From the NCBI GenBank assembly GCA_964394665.1, contig CAYMYN010000027.1:1-55025 (forward strand): a stretch of DNA of 55,025 nt. The letters are read 5' to 3'. Positions 27,962 to 37,126 of the stretch are shown here, one piece after another (within the stretch, counting starts at the first letter, position 1; each line of letters starts with the position of its first letter). The notes beneath the pieces are model-generated. The model saw nothing but the letters and a program-made list of their open reading frames with translations, had not been told where the DNA came from and did not search any database. This DNA comes from CAYMYN01 sp964394665. Its GTDB lineage: Bacteria; Planctomycetota; UBA1135; GCA-002686595. A program made the position numbers and the translations under genes.

Positions 27962-28609
27962 TCAGGCGTCGAAGTAGTCGAGCTTGTCGAGCGGCACGAC
28001 CAGCGAGGTCACGATGTTGCCGATGTGGCTGATGACCCGCTTGAAGTAGCGGTAGGTCAGGACCTCTCCGGCCTTGTTGCGGCCGCTGACCGCCAGCAGG
28101 CGCATCACGGCGTCGTCGCACTCGTCCTCGAGGGCCTTGACGTCGTCCAGGAAGCGGCGCGCGCCGTCCGAGTCGTGGTCCTCGAACAGGCCGTGGCCGC
28201 GCACGAGCAGCTTGCTGACCCGGTCCTTGAGCTTGATCAGGGCGGCGCGGTCCTCGGGACCCAGCACCACCCGCGCGGCGGCCAGGTCGAACAGGTTCTT
28301 GGCGTAGTCGCCGATGCGCTCGGCGTCCTTCACCAGGCTCATCATCACCAGCAACGCGGGGAAGGTGGCCGAGCCGAAGATCGAGCCGTGCACGACGATC
28401 TCGCGCCGGATCGCCTGCTCGGTGCGGTTGATGCGCCGGTCGGTCTCGAACAGGTCCTCGCGGATGACCTCGGGGTCGGTGCCGCCCAGGAGCGCGTTGG
28501 CCGCGGCGTCGAAGGCGTGGCGGCCGTCCACGAGCATCTCGAGGAAGCGTTCGTGGATCTGGGACAGGCCCCGTGACTCGGGCCCCAGGCGTAGCAACCA
28601 GCGCAACAT
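27962..28609 (-). CDS. PhoU-like (DUF47-type) regulatory protein
   Basis: 215 residues from ATG 28609. All-helical, with PhoU-like metal-binding positions: FLEMLVDGRHAFDAAANALL, ETDRRINRTEQAIRREI and LVKDAERIGDYAKNLFDLA. Such proteins regulate phosphate transport. It follows a Na/Pi cotransporter gene by 32 bp; in many bacteria the PhoU domain is fused to that transporter, so here it is a split version acting on its neighbour. Confidence 0.85.
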   Translation of the reverse strand: MLRWLLRLGPESRGLSQIHERFLEMLVDGRHAFDAAANALLGGTDPEVIREDLFETDRRINRTEQAIRREIVVHGSIFGSATFPALLVMMSLVKDAERIGDYAKNLFDLAAARVVLGPEDRAALIKLKDRVSKLLVRGHGLFEDHDSDGARRFLDDVKALEDECDDAVMRLLAVSGRNKAGEVLTYRYFKRVISHIGNIVTSLVVPLDKLDYFDA

Positions 28610-28641
28610 GGATCCGATACCCTCCGGTCCTCCTTTCCGCC

Positions 28642-29898
28642 TCACACCCAGAGCCTGGCGAAGATCCACCAGCCCAGCAAGGGGACGATCACGAACACGC
28701 CCAGGACGTAGGCCGCGATCCAGAGCGGATTGTGCGCGGCCCGGGCCGCCAGCACGCGCGCCATGCGCACCGGGACCCGCTGCAGGGGCGGCACGGCCAG
28801 GAACACCCCGACGCCCACCACGTTGAAGAGCAGGTGCACCAGGGCGATCGACAGCCCCGCCGTGCTGTCGGCCGCCAGGCTGGCGAGCAGCGCCGTCAGG
28901 GTCGTGCCGATGTTGGCGCCGAGCATGATCGGGAAGGCCGTCCCCAGGCGCAGGATGCCGGCGGCGCACATCGGCACCAGGAGCGAGGTCGTGATGCTCG
29001 AGGACTGCACCGCGAAGGTGACCAGGATCCCGACCAGCACGCCGAGCAGGGTGCTCTTGCCCAGGGAACGGTTGATCGCCTGCTCCAGGGGACCCGAGAT
29101 CAGGCGGCGCATGTTGCGCGTCACGCCGAACAGGCACGCAAAGGTCAGGGCGATGCCCAGGAGCAGCACGCCGAGGGCCAGCGGGCCGCCCGCCAGGCCC
29201 ACGGCGCGCAGGGCCGTCTCCACGCCCTCGTAACCCCGCTCGACGGCCGCCTTGATCGGGCTGTCGATGCGCCGACCGCTGCTCCCCGCCAGGAGCTCCG
29301 TCAGGCCCAGGGCCGAGCGCGAGAGGAACCCCGTCGCCAGCTCCAGGGGCAACAGCGCCGCGACGCACATCAGGTTGAAGAAGTCGTGCACGGTCGCCGC
29401 GGCGAAGGCGCGGCGGAACTCGAGGCTGCGCGTCACGTGCCCGATCGAGACCAACGTGTTGGTGATCGTCGTGCCCACGTTGGCGCCCAGGATCATCGGC
29501 ACGGCGTGCGCGACCGTGATCTGCCCGCTGCCGACCAGGGCCACGATCATCGACGTGGTGGTCGAGGAGCTCTGCACGAGCACCGTCGCGAGCACGCCCA
29601 CCGAGAGCGACGCGAAGGGGTTCTCGATGCCGCTGAACAGGGCCCGCGAGGTCTCGTGGCCCAGCATCTTGAAGCTCGCCCCCATGCACTGGATGGCGAG
29701 CAGGAAGCCGTACAGCAAGCCCACGACGAGGGCGATGCGCAGCCAGACCGGCACCGGATCGCGCGCCTCGCGCTCCATCTCCCGCAGGCGGCCCACGGCG
29801 TCCGCCGGCAGATCGATCCCGCGCGCCGTCCCGACGGGGCGAGCGTCCCCTGATCGGGCCTTCAACCCGTCTTCATGTTCGGGAGCCGTGCGCGCCAT
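28642..29898 (-). CDS. Na+/phosphate cotransporter (NaPi-II family)
   Basis: 418 residues from ATG 29898. After a cytoplasmic N-terminus (about 50 residues) there are about eight membrane segments. The inverted-repeat signature QSSSTTTS occurs at about residue 110 and again as QSSSITTS at about 295, each followed by a GANVGTT/GANIGTT motif, the substrate and sodium site of this family. It imports phosphate with sodium, probably controlled by the PhoU-like protein encoded next. It lacks the usual C-terminal PhoU domain because that is a separate gene. Located 25 bp after nadK on the same strand. Confidence 0.92.
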   Translation of the reverse strand: MARTAPEHEDGLKARSGDARPVGTARGIDLPADAVGRLREMEREARDPVPVWLRIALVVGLLYGFLLAIQCMGASFKMLGHETSRALFSGIENPFASLSVGVLATVLVQSSSTTTSMIVALVGSGQITVAHAVPMILGANVGTTITNTLVSIGHVTRSLEFRRAFAAATVHDFFNLMCVAALLPLELATGFLSRSALGLTELLAGSSGRRIDSPIKAAVERGYEGVETALRAVGLAGGPLALGVLLLGIALTFACLFGVTRNMRRLISGPLEQAINRSLGKSTLLGVLVGILVTFAVQSSSITTSLLVPMCAAGILRLGTAFPIMLGANIGTTLTALLASLAADSTAGLSIALVHLLFNVVGVGVFLAVPPLQRVPVRMARVLAARAAHNPLWIAAYVLGVFVIVPLLGWWIFARLWV

Positions 29899-29923
29899 GC
29901 CCGTACCTTTGGAGCCCGAGGGC

Positions 29924-30919
29924 TCAGAGCTTCTCGCCCTCGCCGGCCTGGGCGCCCTCGGGGGGCTGACGTTCGCCGTGCGGTCCCTCGTCGAGCTCGC
30001 CGGCGAGCAGGCTGCCGCGCCAGCCCAGGCGCTCGCGCAGCCGCAGGTAGGGGCTCGAGCCGGGCCGCGCGAGGATCGGGTAGGGCTCGGGATGGCGCGC
30101 GATGCGCACGCACTGGCCCTGCTCCAGGCCGTGGAAGCCCTGGCCGTCGACGGCCAGGGTGACGAGCCCGCCGGTGCTCAGCACGCTGAGCTCGAGCTCG
30201 GCCCCCTCGTGCAGCACGAGCGGCCGCTGGGAGAGCGCGTGGGCACAGATCGGCGTGACCACGATGCCGCCCACGGCCGGGGCCAGGATCGGCCCACCTG
30301 CGGCCAACGAGTGCGCCGTCGAGCCGCTGGGGGTGGCGACGATCAAGCCGTCGGCGCGGTAGTCGCTGACCCAGCGCCCGCCCTCCGAGAGGCGCACGGA
30401 GACCATGCCCTGGGTCGCGCCGCGCGCGAGCACCGCGTCGTTGAGGGCCACGGCCTGGACCTCCTCGCCGCCGCGGGCGCGGGTGCGGATCACGAGCCTC
30501 AGGCGCGGCTCGACCGAGGCGCGCCCCTCGAGCACCTCGAGCAAGCTGGCGCGCCACTCGTTCACGAGCACCGAGGCCAGGAACCCCACGCGCCCGAAGT
30601 TGACCCCCAGGGTCGGCACGGGATGGCGGGAGAAGGCGCGCACGGCCGCCAGGATCGAACCGTCGCCGCCCAGCACCACCACCAGGTCCGGGAGCTCCGG
30701 GCCCTCGACGCCCCCGTCCTGGGCCCGGCGCCCGAAGGCGCGCAGGTCGCGCTCGACCACGAGCGACTCGACGCGCTCCCGCAGGAAGGGCTCGAGCTCG
30801 CGCAGGGTGCGCTCGACGTCGGCCTTGTCGCTGTCGGCCAGCACCAACACGCGCCGCACGGCGCCCGCGCTGGGCGCGCGCGCGGCGCGGGGGCTCGGGT
30901 CGTCGGGCGAGGAAGTCAC
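29924..30919 (-). CDS. nadK: NAD kinase
   Basis: 331 residues from GTG 30919. NAD kinase motifs are VVVLGGDGSILAA (GGDG), a PTLGVNFGRVGFLA run, ALNDAVLARG (NE/ND motif) and DGLIVATPSGSTAHSLAAGG. It phosphorylates NAD to NADP in the cytoplasm. It lies 30 bp after dxs, and dxs-nadK proximity is seen in several bacterial groups. The C-terminus has an extra acidic/Gly-rich tail. Confidence 0.93.
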   Translation of the reverse strand: MTSSPDDPSPRAARAPSAGAVRRVLVLADSDKADVERTLRELEPFLRERVESLVVERDLRAFGRRAQDGGVEGPELPDLVVVLGGDGSILAAVRAFSRHPVPTLGVNFGRVGFLASVLVNEWRASLLEVLEGRASVEPRLRLVIRTRARGGEEVQAVALNDAVLARGATQGMVSVRLSEGGRWVSDYRADGLIVATPSGSTAHSLAAGGPILAPAVGGIVVTPICAHALSQRPLVLHEGAELELSVLSTGGLVTLAVDGQGFHGLEQGQCVRIARHPEPYPILARPGSSPYLRLRERLGWRGSLLAGELDEGPHGERQPPEGAQAGEGEKL

Positions 30920-30949
30920 CGCGGCGGGGTCCGGTGCGGGAAGACGGAG

Positions 30950-32899
30950 TCAGACGCGGGTCGCGACGAGCAGCGCGCGCGCGGCGCGCTCGATGCCCGC
31001 GGCGTCGAGGCCGGACTCGGCGAGTTGCTCCTCGCGCGTCGTGGCATGCTCGACGAACCGGTCGGGCACCCCCAGGACCTTGATGCGCGTGGGCACCACC
31101 TGGAGGCGCGCGGCGGCCTCGAGCACGGCCGATCCGAAGCCACCGGCGCGCTGGTGTTCCTCGAGGGTCAGGATCTGGCGGTAGCCCTGGAGCTGGCGCG
31201 CGAGCAGCTCCTCGTCCAAGGGCTTCGCGAAGCGCGCGTCGACGACGCCCACCCTCACGCCCTGGCGGCCCAGGCGGTCGGCGGCCTCGAGGGCCTGGCC
31301 GACCAGCGCGCCGTAGGCCCAGATCGAGAGCCGCTCGCCCTCGCGCAGGACCTCGGCCGTGCCGGGCCGCATCTCGCGTCGCTCGCTGAGGTGGATCGTC
31401 TCCTGCGCCGGGCAGGTGTCGCGCGGGTAACGCAGGGCCAGCGGACCCTCGAGTGAGAGCGCCATGCGCAGCATGCGCTCCAGGTCGCTGGCGTCCCGCG
31501 GCGCGCACAGGACCAGGTTGGGCAGGGTGCGCAGGTAGGCGATGTCGAACACGCCGTTGTGGGTCGGGCCGTCCTGCCCCACGAGCCCGGCGCGGTCCAG
31601 GGCGAAGATCACCGGCAGGTTCTGCAGCGCGACCTCCTGGAAGACCTGGTCGTAGGCGCGCTGCAGGAAGGTCGAGTAGATCGCCGCGACGGGCCGCAGG
31701 CCGACCTTGGCCATGCCCGCGGCCATGGCGACGGCGTGTTGCTCGGTGATGCCGGTGTCGTGGAAGCGGGCCGGGAAACGCTCGGAGAAGCGCACCAGCC
31801 CCGTGCCGGAGGGCATGGCGGCGGTCAGAGCGTGCACGCGCACGTCGCTCTCCGCCAGACGCTCGAGACACTCGGCGAAGACCTGCGTGAAGGCCGGGCC
31901 CTGGGCGGCCTTGGCCGGCGCGCCGGCGCCGGGCGTCTTCTCGCTCTCCTTGGGCGCCGCGGGGCTGCCCTTGACGGCGTGCACGCGTTCGTCGTGGGTC
32001 GGCGCCTTGGGATGGCCCTTGCCCTTCTCGGTCAGGATGTGCAGCAGCACGACGCCGTCGAGGCGGCTCGTGCGGCGCAGGTTCTCGACCAGGAGCTCGA
32101 CGTCGTGGCCGTCGATCGGGCCGACGTAGGTGACGCCCAGCTCCTCGAAGACGTGACCGGGCACGATGCTGTGGCGGATGACCTCGCCGATCTCGTCCAG
32201 GGTGCGGTCGACCTTGGCGCCGATCAGCGGGATGGCGGCGATCAGGCTCTGGATCTCCTGCTGCGCGCGCTGGACGATCTTGGCCGAGCGGATGCGCGCC
32301 AGGTAACGCGCCATCGCACCCACGGTCTTGCTGATCGACCACTCGTTGTCGTTCAGCACGACCAGCAGCTTGTGGCCGCTCGAGCCGGCGTGGTTGAGCG
32401 CCTCGAAGGCGACGCCGGCGCCAAGGCTCGCGTCCCCGATCACGCTCACCACGTGCGGCGGCTCGTCCCCGTGGGCGAGACCCACGGCCATGCCCAGGCC
32501 CAGGCTGACGCTGGTGCCGGCGTGGCCGGTGTGGAACAGGTCGTACTCGGACTCGTCGGGGTGCGTGAAGCCGCACAGGCCGCCGGTCTGGCGCAGGGTC
32601 GGGAAACGATCGCGCCGCCCGGTCAGCACCTTGTGCGGGTAACACTGGTGGCTGACGTCCCACACCAGCCGATCGCGGCGGAAGTCGAAGACGTAGTGCA
32701 GGGCCGTCGCCAGCTCGACGACCCCGATGTTCGAGCCCAGGTGCCCGCCGGTCGACTGCACCGAATCGAGCAGGAACCGGCGCAGGTCGTCGCACAGCTC
32801 CCCCAGCTCCGCGGGCGCCAGGCGCTTGAGGTCCAGGGGCGAGGAGACGGCGTCCAGGCGCGGGTAGCGCGGGGCCTCTTGGGCGGTGGTGGAGGTCAT
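30950..32899 (-). CDS. dxs: 1-deoxy-D-xylulose-5-phosphate synthase
   Basis: 649 residues from ATG 32899 (MTSTTAQEAPRYPRLDAV). The transketolase-like TPP enzyme condenses pyruvate and glyceraldehyde-3-phosphate in the first step of the MEP isoprenoid pathway. Family motifs: STGGHLGSNIGVVELA, WDVSHQCYPHKVLTGRR, VIGDASLGAGVAFEALNHAG (TPP-binding GDG is GDA here), LNDNEWSIS, and DTGITEQHAVAMAAGMA. The linker around residues 305-335 is low-complexity. It belongs to the xseB-ispA-dxs-nadK group common in bacteria, although other genes interrupt that order here. Confidence 0.95.
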   Translation of the reverse strand: MTSTTAQEAPRYPRLDAVSSPLDLKRLAPAELGELCDDLRRFLLDSVQSTGGHLGSNIGVVELATALHYVFDFRRDRLVWDVSHQCYPHKVLTGRRDRFPTLRQTGGLCGFTHPDESEYDLFHTGHAGTSVSLGLGMAVGLAHGDEPPHVVSVIGDASLGAGVAFEALNHAGSSGHKLLVVLNDNEWSISKTVGAMARYLARIRSAKIVQRAQQEIQSLIAAIPLIGAKVDRTLDEIGEVIRHSIVPGHVFEELGVTYVGPIDGHDVELLVENLRRTSRLDGVVLLHILTEKGKGHPKAPTHDERVHAVKGSPAAPKESEKTPGAGAPAKAAQGPAFTQVFAECLERLAESDVRVHALTAAMPSGTGLVRFSERFPARFHDTGITEQHAVAMAAGMAKVGLRPVAAIYSTFLQRAYDQVFQEVALQNLPVIFALDRAGLVGQDGPTHNGVFDIAYLRTLPNLVLCAPRDASDLERMLRMALSLEGPLALRYPRDTCPAQETIHLSERREMRPGTAEVLREGERLSIWAYGALVGQALEAADRLGRQGVRVGVVDARFAKPLDEELLARQLQGYRQILTLEEHQRAGGFGSAVLEAAARLQVVPTRIKVLGVPDRFVEHATTREEQLAESGLDAAGIERAARALLVATRV

Positions 32900-32928
32900 G
32901 GGGCTCCGGGTCGAGCCCCCAGTCTGCG

Positions 32929-34053
32929 TCAGGGGAGGGCCGGGGGCAAACGAGGGATGCGCAGGGTCTCGGAGATCCCCAGGGCCACGCCCACGCTGAG
33001 CAGGAGGAGCTCCGGGTCGAAGGGCAACAGGAGGCCGCCGCTCAGCCGGGGGGCTTCGCGGGCCAGGATCAGCGCCGCGGACAGGACCGCGAGGACGGGC
33101 ACGGCTTGGGCGGGGAGGAAGGGCCGTGCGGGGCTCGCGAGGCGCCGGCGACGCAAGAGGAGAACGCCCGAGACGGCCACCACCGAGAGGAGCGTGAACG
33201 CGCTCGTGTCGTAGAACCCCGAGAGCCACACCGTGGACTTCCCGCCGGATCCCGGGAACAGCATCGCGGCGCGGATCGCGCCACCGAGCAGCAGGTCCAC
33301 GGCCGCGAAGCCCAGGAGCGGCGACCAGATCAGCTCCTCCGGGTCGGAGAGGCGCGGCTTGGCGCGCACGAACAGGGCCAGCACCGAACCGAGGGCGAGC
33401 AGCAGGAGCAGCGGGTAGGCCTGGGCCGTGAAGGCGATCCATCGGGACACGCTCCCCGCGGCCAGGGCGTGTTCGACGTGGCGGAAGTGGAACTCGACGA
33501 AGCCGAGGCTGTCCGCGAGCAGGAGCACCCAAGGGCCGTAGCCGACCCCCGCGCGGGTGATCCAGGTCGCGAGCAGTGCGACGAGCGCGGTGGCCGCGAC
33601 GAGCGCGAGGATCACGCCGGCCCGGAAACCGGCCCCGGGTTCGGCGACGGCCTCCGGCAGGGATTCGAAGTGCCGCGCGATCCCGAGGGCCCCGACCGCG
33701 GCCAGGGCCAGGGCGCCGATCACGATCCCCTGCCCGAGGCGCCGACTGCCCTGGGGCGTGTGCGTCCAGCGCCAGAGGCGCGGATGGAGGAGCCGCAGGG
33801 CCTCGGCCAGGATCAGCGCCGACACCAGCGGCGAGACCCCCAGCGCCAGGAGGCTGCCGCTCCGCCAGCCCGCGCCGGAGAGGCCGAAGAACGCGGGGAA
33901 GGCGTCCCGGCCCAGCAGCTCCTCCAGGAAGCCCGGATCCAACCCCGGCAGGGGCGCGAGGGCACAGGCCCGGTAGACCACCAGGGCCGCCACGCTGACG
34001 GCCAGGGCCCGCAGGGGCCGGGCCACCCCGAACGCAAACGTCGACTCCCCCAT
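32929..34053 (-). CDS. Divergent SecY-like membrane protein
   Basis: 374 residues from ATG 34053 (MGESTFAFGVARPLRALAV). About ten membrane segments are predicted by eye, as in SecY. SecY-like marks: ACALAPLPGLDPG before the plug region, SGAGWRSGSLLALGVSPLVSALILAEALRLL (compare the fsGGal / SifaLGimPYI region of TM2), and TWITRAGVGYGPWVLLLADSLGF (compare the eqITerGIGNG region of TM5). The cytoplasmic TM8-TM9 loop is Arg-rich. It is shorter and far more divergent than housekeeping SecY and has no SecE neighbour, so it is probably a paralogue with a specialised or lost transport role. The gene lies 29 bp upstream of dxs. Confidence 0.65.
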   Translation of the reverse strand: MGESTFAFGVARPLRALAVSVAALVVYRACALAPLPGLDPGFLEELLGRDAFPAFFGLSGAGWRSGSLLALGVSPLVSALILAEALRLLHPRLWRWTHTPQGSRRLGQGIVIGALALAAVGALGIARHFESLPEAVAEPGAGFRAGVILALVAATALVALLATWITRAGVGYGPWVLLLADSLGFVEFHFRHVEHALAAGSVSRWIAFTAQAYPLLLLLALGSVLALFVRAKPRLSDPEELIWSPLLGFAAVDLLLGGAIRAAMLFPGSGGKSTVWLSGFYDTSAFTLLSVVAVSGVLLLRRRRLASPARPFLPAQAVPVLAVLSAALILAREAPRLSGGLLLPFDPELLLLSVGVALGISETLRIPRLPPALP

Positions 34054-34497
34054 CTCGGACCCCACTACACCATCCGCGGCGCTCGAATTCCCTCGGATCC
34101 TCGGGAGGAGGCTCGACCGTTGGACGCCAGGTGGATCGCCGTGCGCCGTGTCGCCCGCCGCCGCCTCGAGCGCCTGGCTCGCCCTGAAGCCCCCGTGCAC
34201 GTGAGCATCCGCTCAGCAACGTCGGCTTGCCGTCTACGGCCGGCGCGATGGGCGGTCCAGCGATCGGAACCGGCGCGGCTCGGACCGCCGGAGACCCGGA
34301 TTGCGGGGTCTGGCCTTCGCGCTCGCCTGCCGACGAGCTCAACGGCGGCTGCCCCCGTTCCGCCCGGGCCCCGCGCGCCGCGCACGGGCTCGGATTCTCG
34401 GGGTTTCTTGGCCAGCCGCGGCGGGCCGCTGCGCCTGGGGCCCGGAGCCGGGCAGGGAGCCCGGCCGTCCCCGAGTCCCCTGCTGTCCCCGACCACC
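34054..34497. other. Divergent intergenic region
   Basis: 444 bp between the SecY-like gene (minus) and a beta-helix gene (plus). A GTAGTG-type -10-like hexamer (34063-34069) lies close to the SecY-like start. No other gene, RNA or clear repeat is seen. Confidence 0.4.
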
Positions 34498-35589
34498 ATG
34501 AACCGCCGCTCGATCTTCCTGTTCCCGGCGCTCGCGTCGCTCCTGCTCGGCGCCTGGACGCCGGCCCTGGCCGCCAGCGACCCGCGCATCCCCATCAACG
34601 CGCTGAACACGCCCGGCGACGCCGGCAGCGTCTTCCGCATCACCCAGCCGGGTTCGTACTACCTCGAAGGGAACCTCGTGGGAGAACCCGGCAAGCACGG
34701 CATCCAGGTCGAGGCGTCCCAGGTGACCCTCGACCTGATGGGGTTCAGCCTGCTGGGCGGGAACGGATCGTCGAGCGCCCTCTTCGCCCAGGGCGTGCCC
34801 CTCTCGGGGGTCACCATCCGTCGGGGCTTCATCCGCGACTGGGGCCAGGACGGCATCTCGTTCGCCGAGCGCGCCGACGTGCGAGTGGAGGACGTCACCG
34901 TCGCCGAAGTCGGCCGCTACGGCATCCTGGTTGGAAATCGAGCTGCGGTCGAGCGCTGCACCGTCACGGCTGCCACCGAAGCTGGCATCGTCACGCGCGA
35001 GGCGAGCCGGGTCGTCGGCTGCACGGTCTCGCTCTTCGGCGCGCAGTCCGGGATCCAAGTCGGCGGTCGCTCCCAGGTCGTGGACTGCAGCGTCGAGTCC
35101 GGAGCATCGATCGGGATCTTCCTCTTCGGCAACGGCGCCAGCGCCATCGACTGCACGGTCTTCGGTGTCTTGGAAGGGATCCGCTCCGCCGGGCCGGCGA
35201 CCGTCGCGGGGTGTCGCATCGCAGGGACGCACTTCGCGGGCGTCTGGATCTCCTCGGGAACCGTCCGTGACACCTCGGCGAGCGACTGCGGCTCCTATGG
35301 GATCCGCGTCGGAGGTGGTTCCCAGGTGCTTCGCAATTCGGTCGTCGCGGTGGGACTCGATGGGATCTACGTCGAGTCCGGAGCTCGGGTCGAGGAGAAC
35401 GACGTGCGCGGGAGCGGTTCCGCCGGGATCCGCGTGTTCGGCACAGGCAGCTTCCTCGTCAAGAACACCCTGACCGCCAACGGGGCCTCCCTCGTGTTCC
35501 CCAACTCCGGCAACTTCGCCGGCCCACTGGTGTCGACGAACTCCGTCAACGGCCGCAGCGACCCGTGGGCCAACCTGGTCGCGAACTGA
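34498..35589 (+). CDS. Secreted right-handed beta-helix repeat protein
   Basis: 363 residues from ATG 34498, with signal peptide MNRRSIFLFPALASLLLGAW ending near AALA. The mature part begins with SDPRIPINALNTPGDAGSVFRITQPGSYYLEGNL and then forms a parallel beta-helix of about 10-11 coils (residues about 60-350) with recurring GI.V, VxDC and GVxxGIxxx steps. No catalytic Asp/His set of a pectate lyase or glycoside hydrolase is evident; a surface binding or structural role is likely. It is on the opposite strand to its neighbours and splits the xseB-ispA genes from dxs. Confidence 0.8.
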   Translation: MNRRSIFLFPALASLLLGAWTPALAASDPRIPINALNTPGDAGSVFRITQPGSYYLEGNLVGEPGKHGIQVEASQVTLDLMGFSLLGGNGSSSALFAQGVPLSGVTIRRGFIRDWGQDGISFAERADVRVEDVTVAEVGRYGILVGNRAAVERCTVTAATEAGIVTREASRVVGCTVSLFGAQSGIQVGGRSQVVDCSVESGASIGIFLFGNGASAIDCTVFGVLEGIRSAGPATVAGCRIAGTHFAGVWISSGTVRDTSASDCGSYGIRVGGGSQVLRNSVVAVGLDGIYVESGARVEENDVRGSGSAGIRVFGTGSFLVKNTLTANGASLVFPNSGNFAGPLVSTNSVNGRSDPWANLVAN

Positions 35590-35630
35590 ACCGGGAGCCG
35601 CGGGCGCGCACGGGCGCCGCTCCCAGGGGC

Positions 35631-36544
<914 letters not shown>

Positions 36545-36548
<4 letters not shown>

Positions 36549-36856
36549 CGGCCGCCCCCCTGGACGTCTGGATCGCCCTCGAAGGGCGCGAGGCCCTGCT
36601 CGGCCCCGCGGGTGAGCTCCTCGACCTGGCTCCGGAACCCGGCCAGGACCTCCCGGCAGCGGCCCAGGAGCCCGATGCCCTCCCGGTATCGCTCGAGCGC
36701 CGACTCCAGGCCCAGCCCACCGGCCTCCAGCTCGCCGACGATGGCCTCCAGGCGCGCCAGTCGCCCATCGAAGTCCAGCCCGTCGGCCTCCACCGATGCG
36801 CCCACCGCCACCTCCGCCGGGGCGGGGGCGGACCCCCGTCGCTGCCGCTCGCTCAT
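36545..36856 (-). CDS. xseB: Exodeoxyribonuclease VII small subunit
   Basis: 103 residues from ATG 36856, with an N-terminal extension of about 25 residues before the conserved part. The conserved helical hairpin reads DFDGRLARLEAIVGELEAGGLGLESALERYREGIGLLGRCREVL, as in XseB. It associates with XseA (not in this window) to degrade single-stranded DNA. It overlaps ispA by ATGA, the same order as xseB-ispA-dxs in E. coli. Confidence 0.9.
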
Positions 36857-37001
36857 GCCGCGCAGTGTAGCGGGCGGAGGGCGCCGAGGCTCCGCCACGG
36901 ACCCGCGCGACGCCCTGTCCAGGGCCCCCTGGGCTTCAGGGGGGTCCCTCCAGGACCCGAAGAACCCCACCGGCCCCGCCGGGGCCACGGGCCCCCTTCG
37001 C

Positions 37002-37029
37002 TTGCGGCTCCGGGGGGTCGGGATAGAAT
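37002..37029 (+). promoter_or_regulatory. Probable sigma70-type promoter for radical SAM gene
   Basis: TTGCGG (37002-37007), 16 bp, TAGAAT (37024-37029), about 98 bp upstream of the ATG at 37127. This is the best -35/-10 pair in the window, and the GGGATAGAAT context resembles the -10-like sites at the sulfatase and leuS genes. Confidence 0.5.
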
Positions 37030-37126
37030 CCAGACGGGCCGTCGGAGGCAGGTCGGCCCCGAACTCTCCAGCTCCATGGAGGGTAGCCCTCCCCCACCGA
37101 GCCCCACCGCATCCGGGACGCGCAGC

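Noticed and set aside
36961..37020. GGCCCC-GCC-GGGGCC hairpin before the radical SAM gene as a terminator
   Set aside because: A 6-bp stem without U-tract, of the kind expected by chance in this composition; it lies just upstream of the promoter and ends no plus-strand gene.
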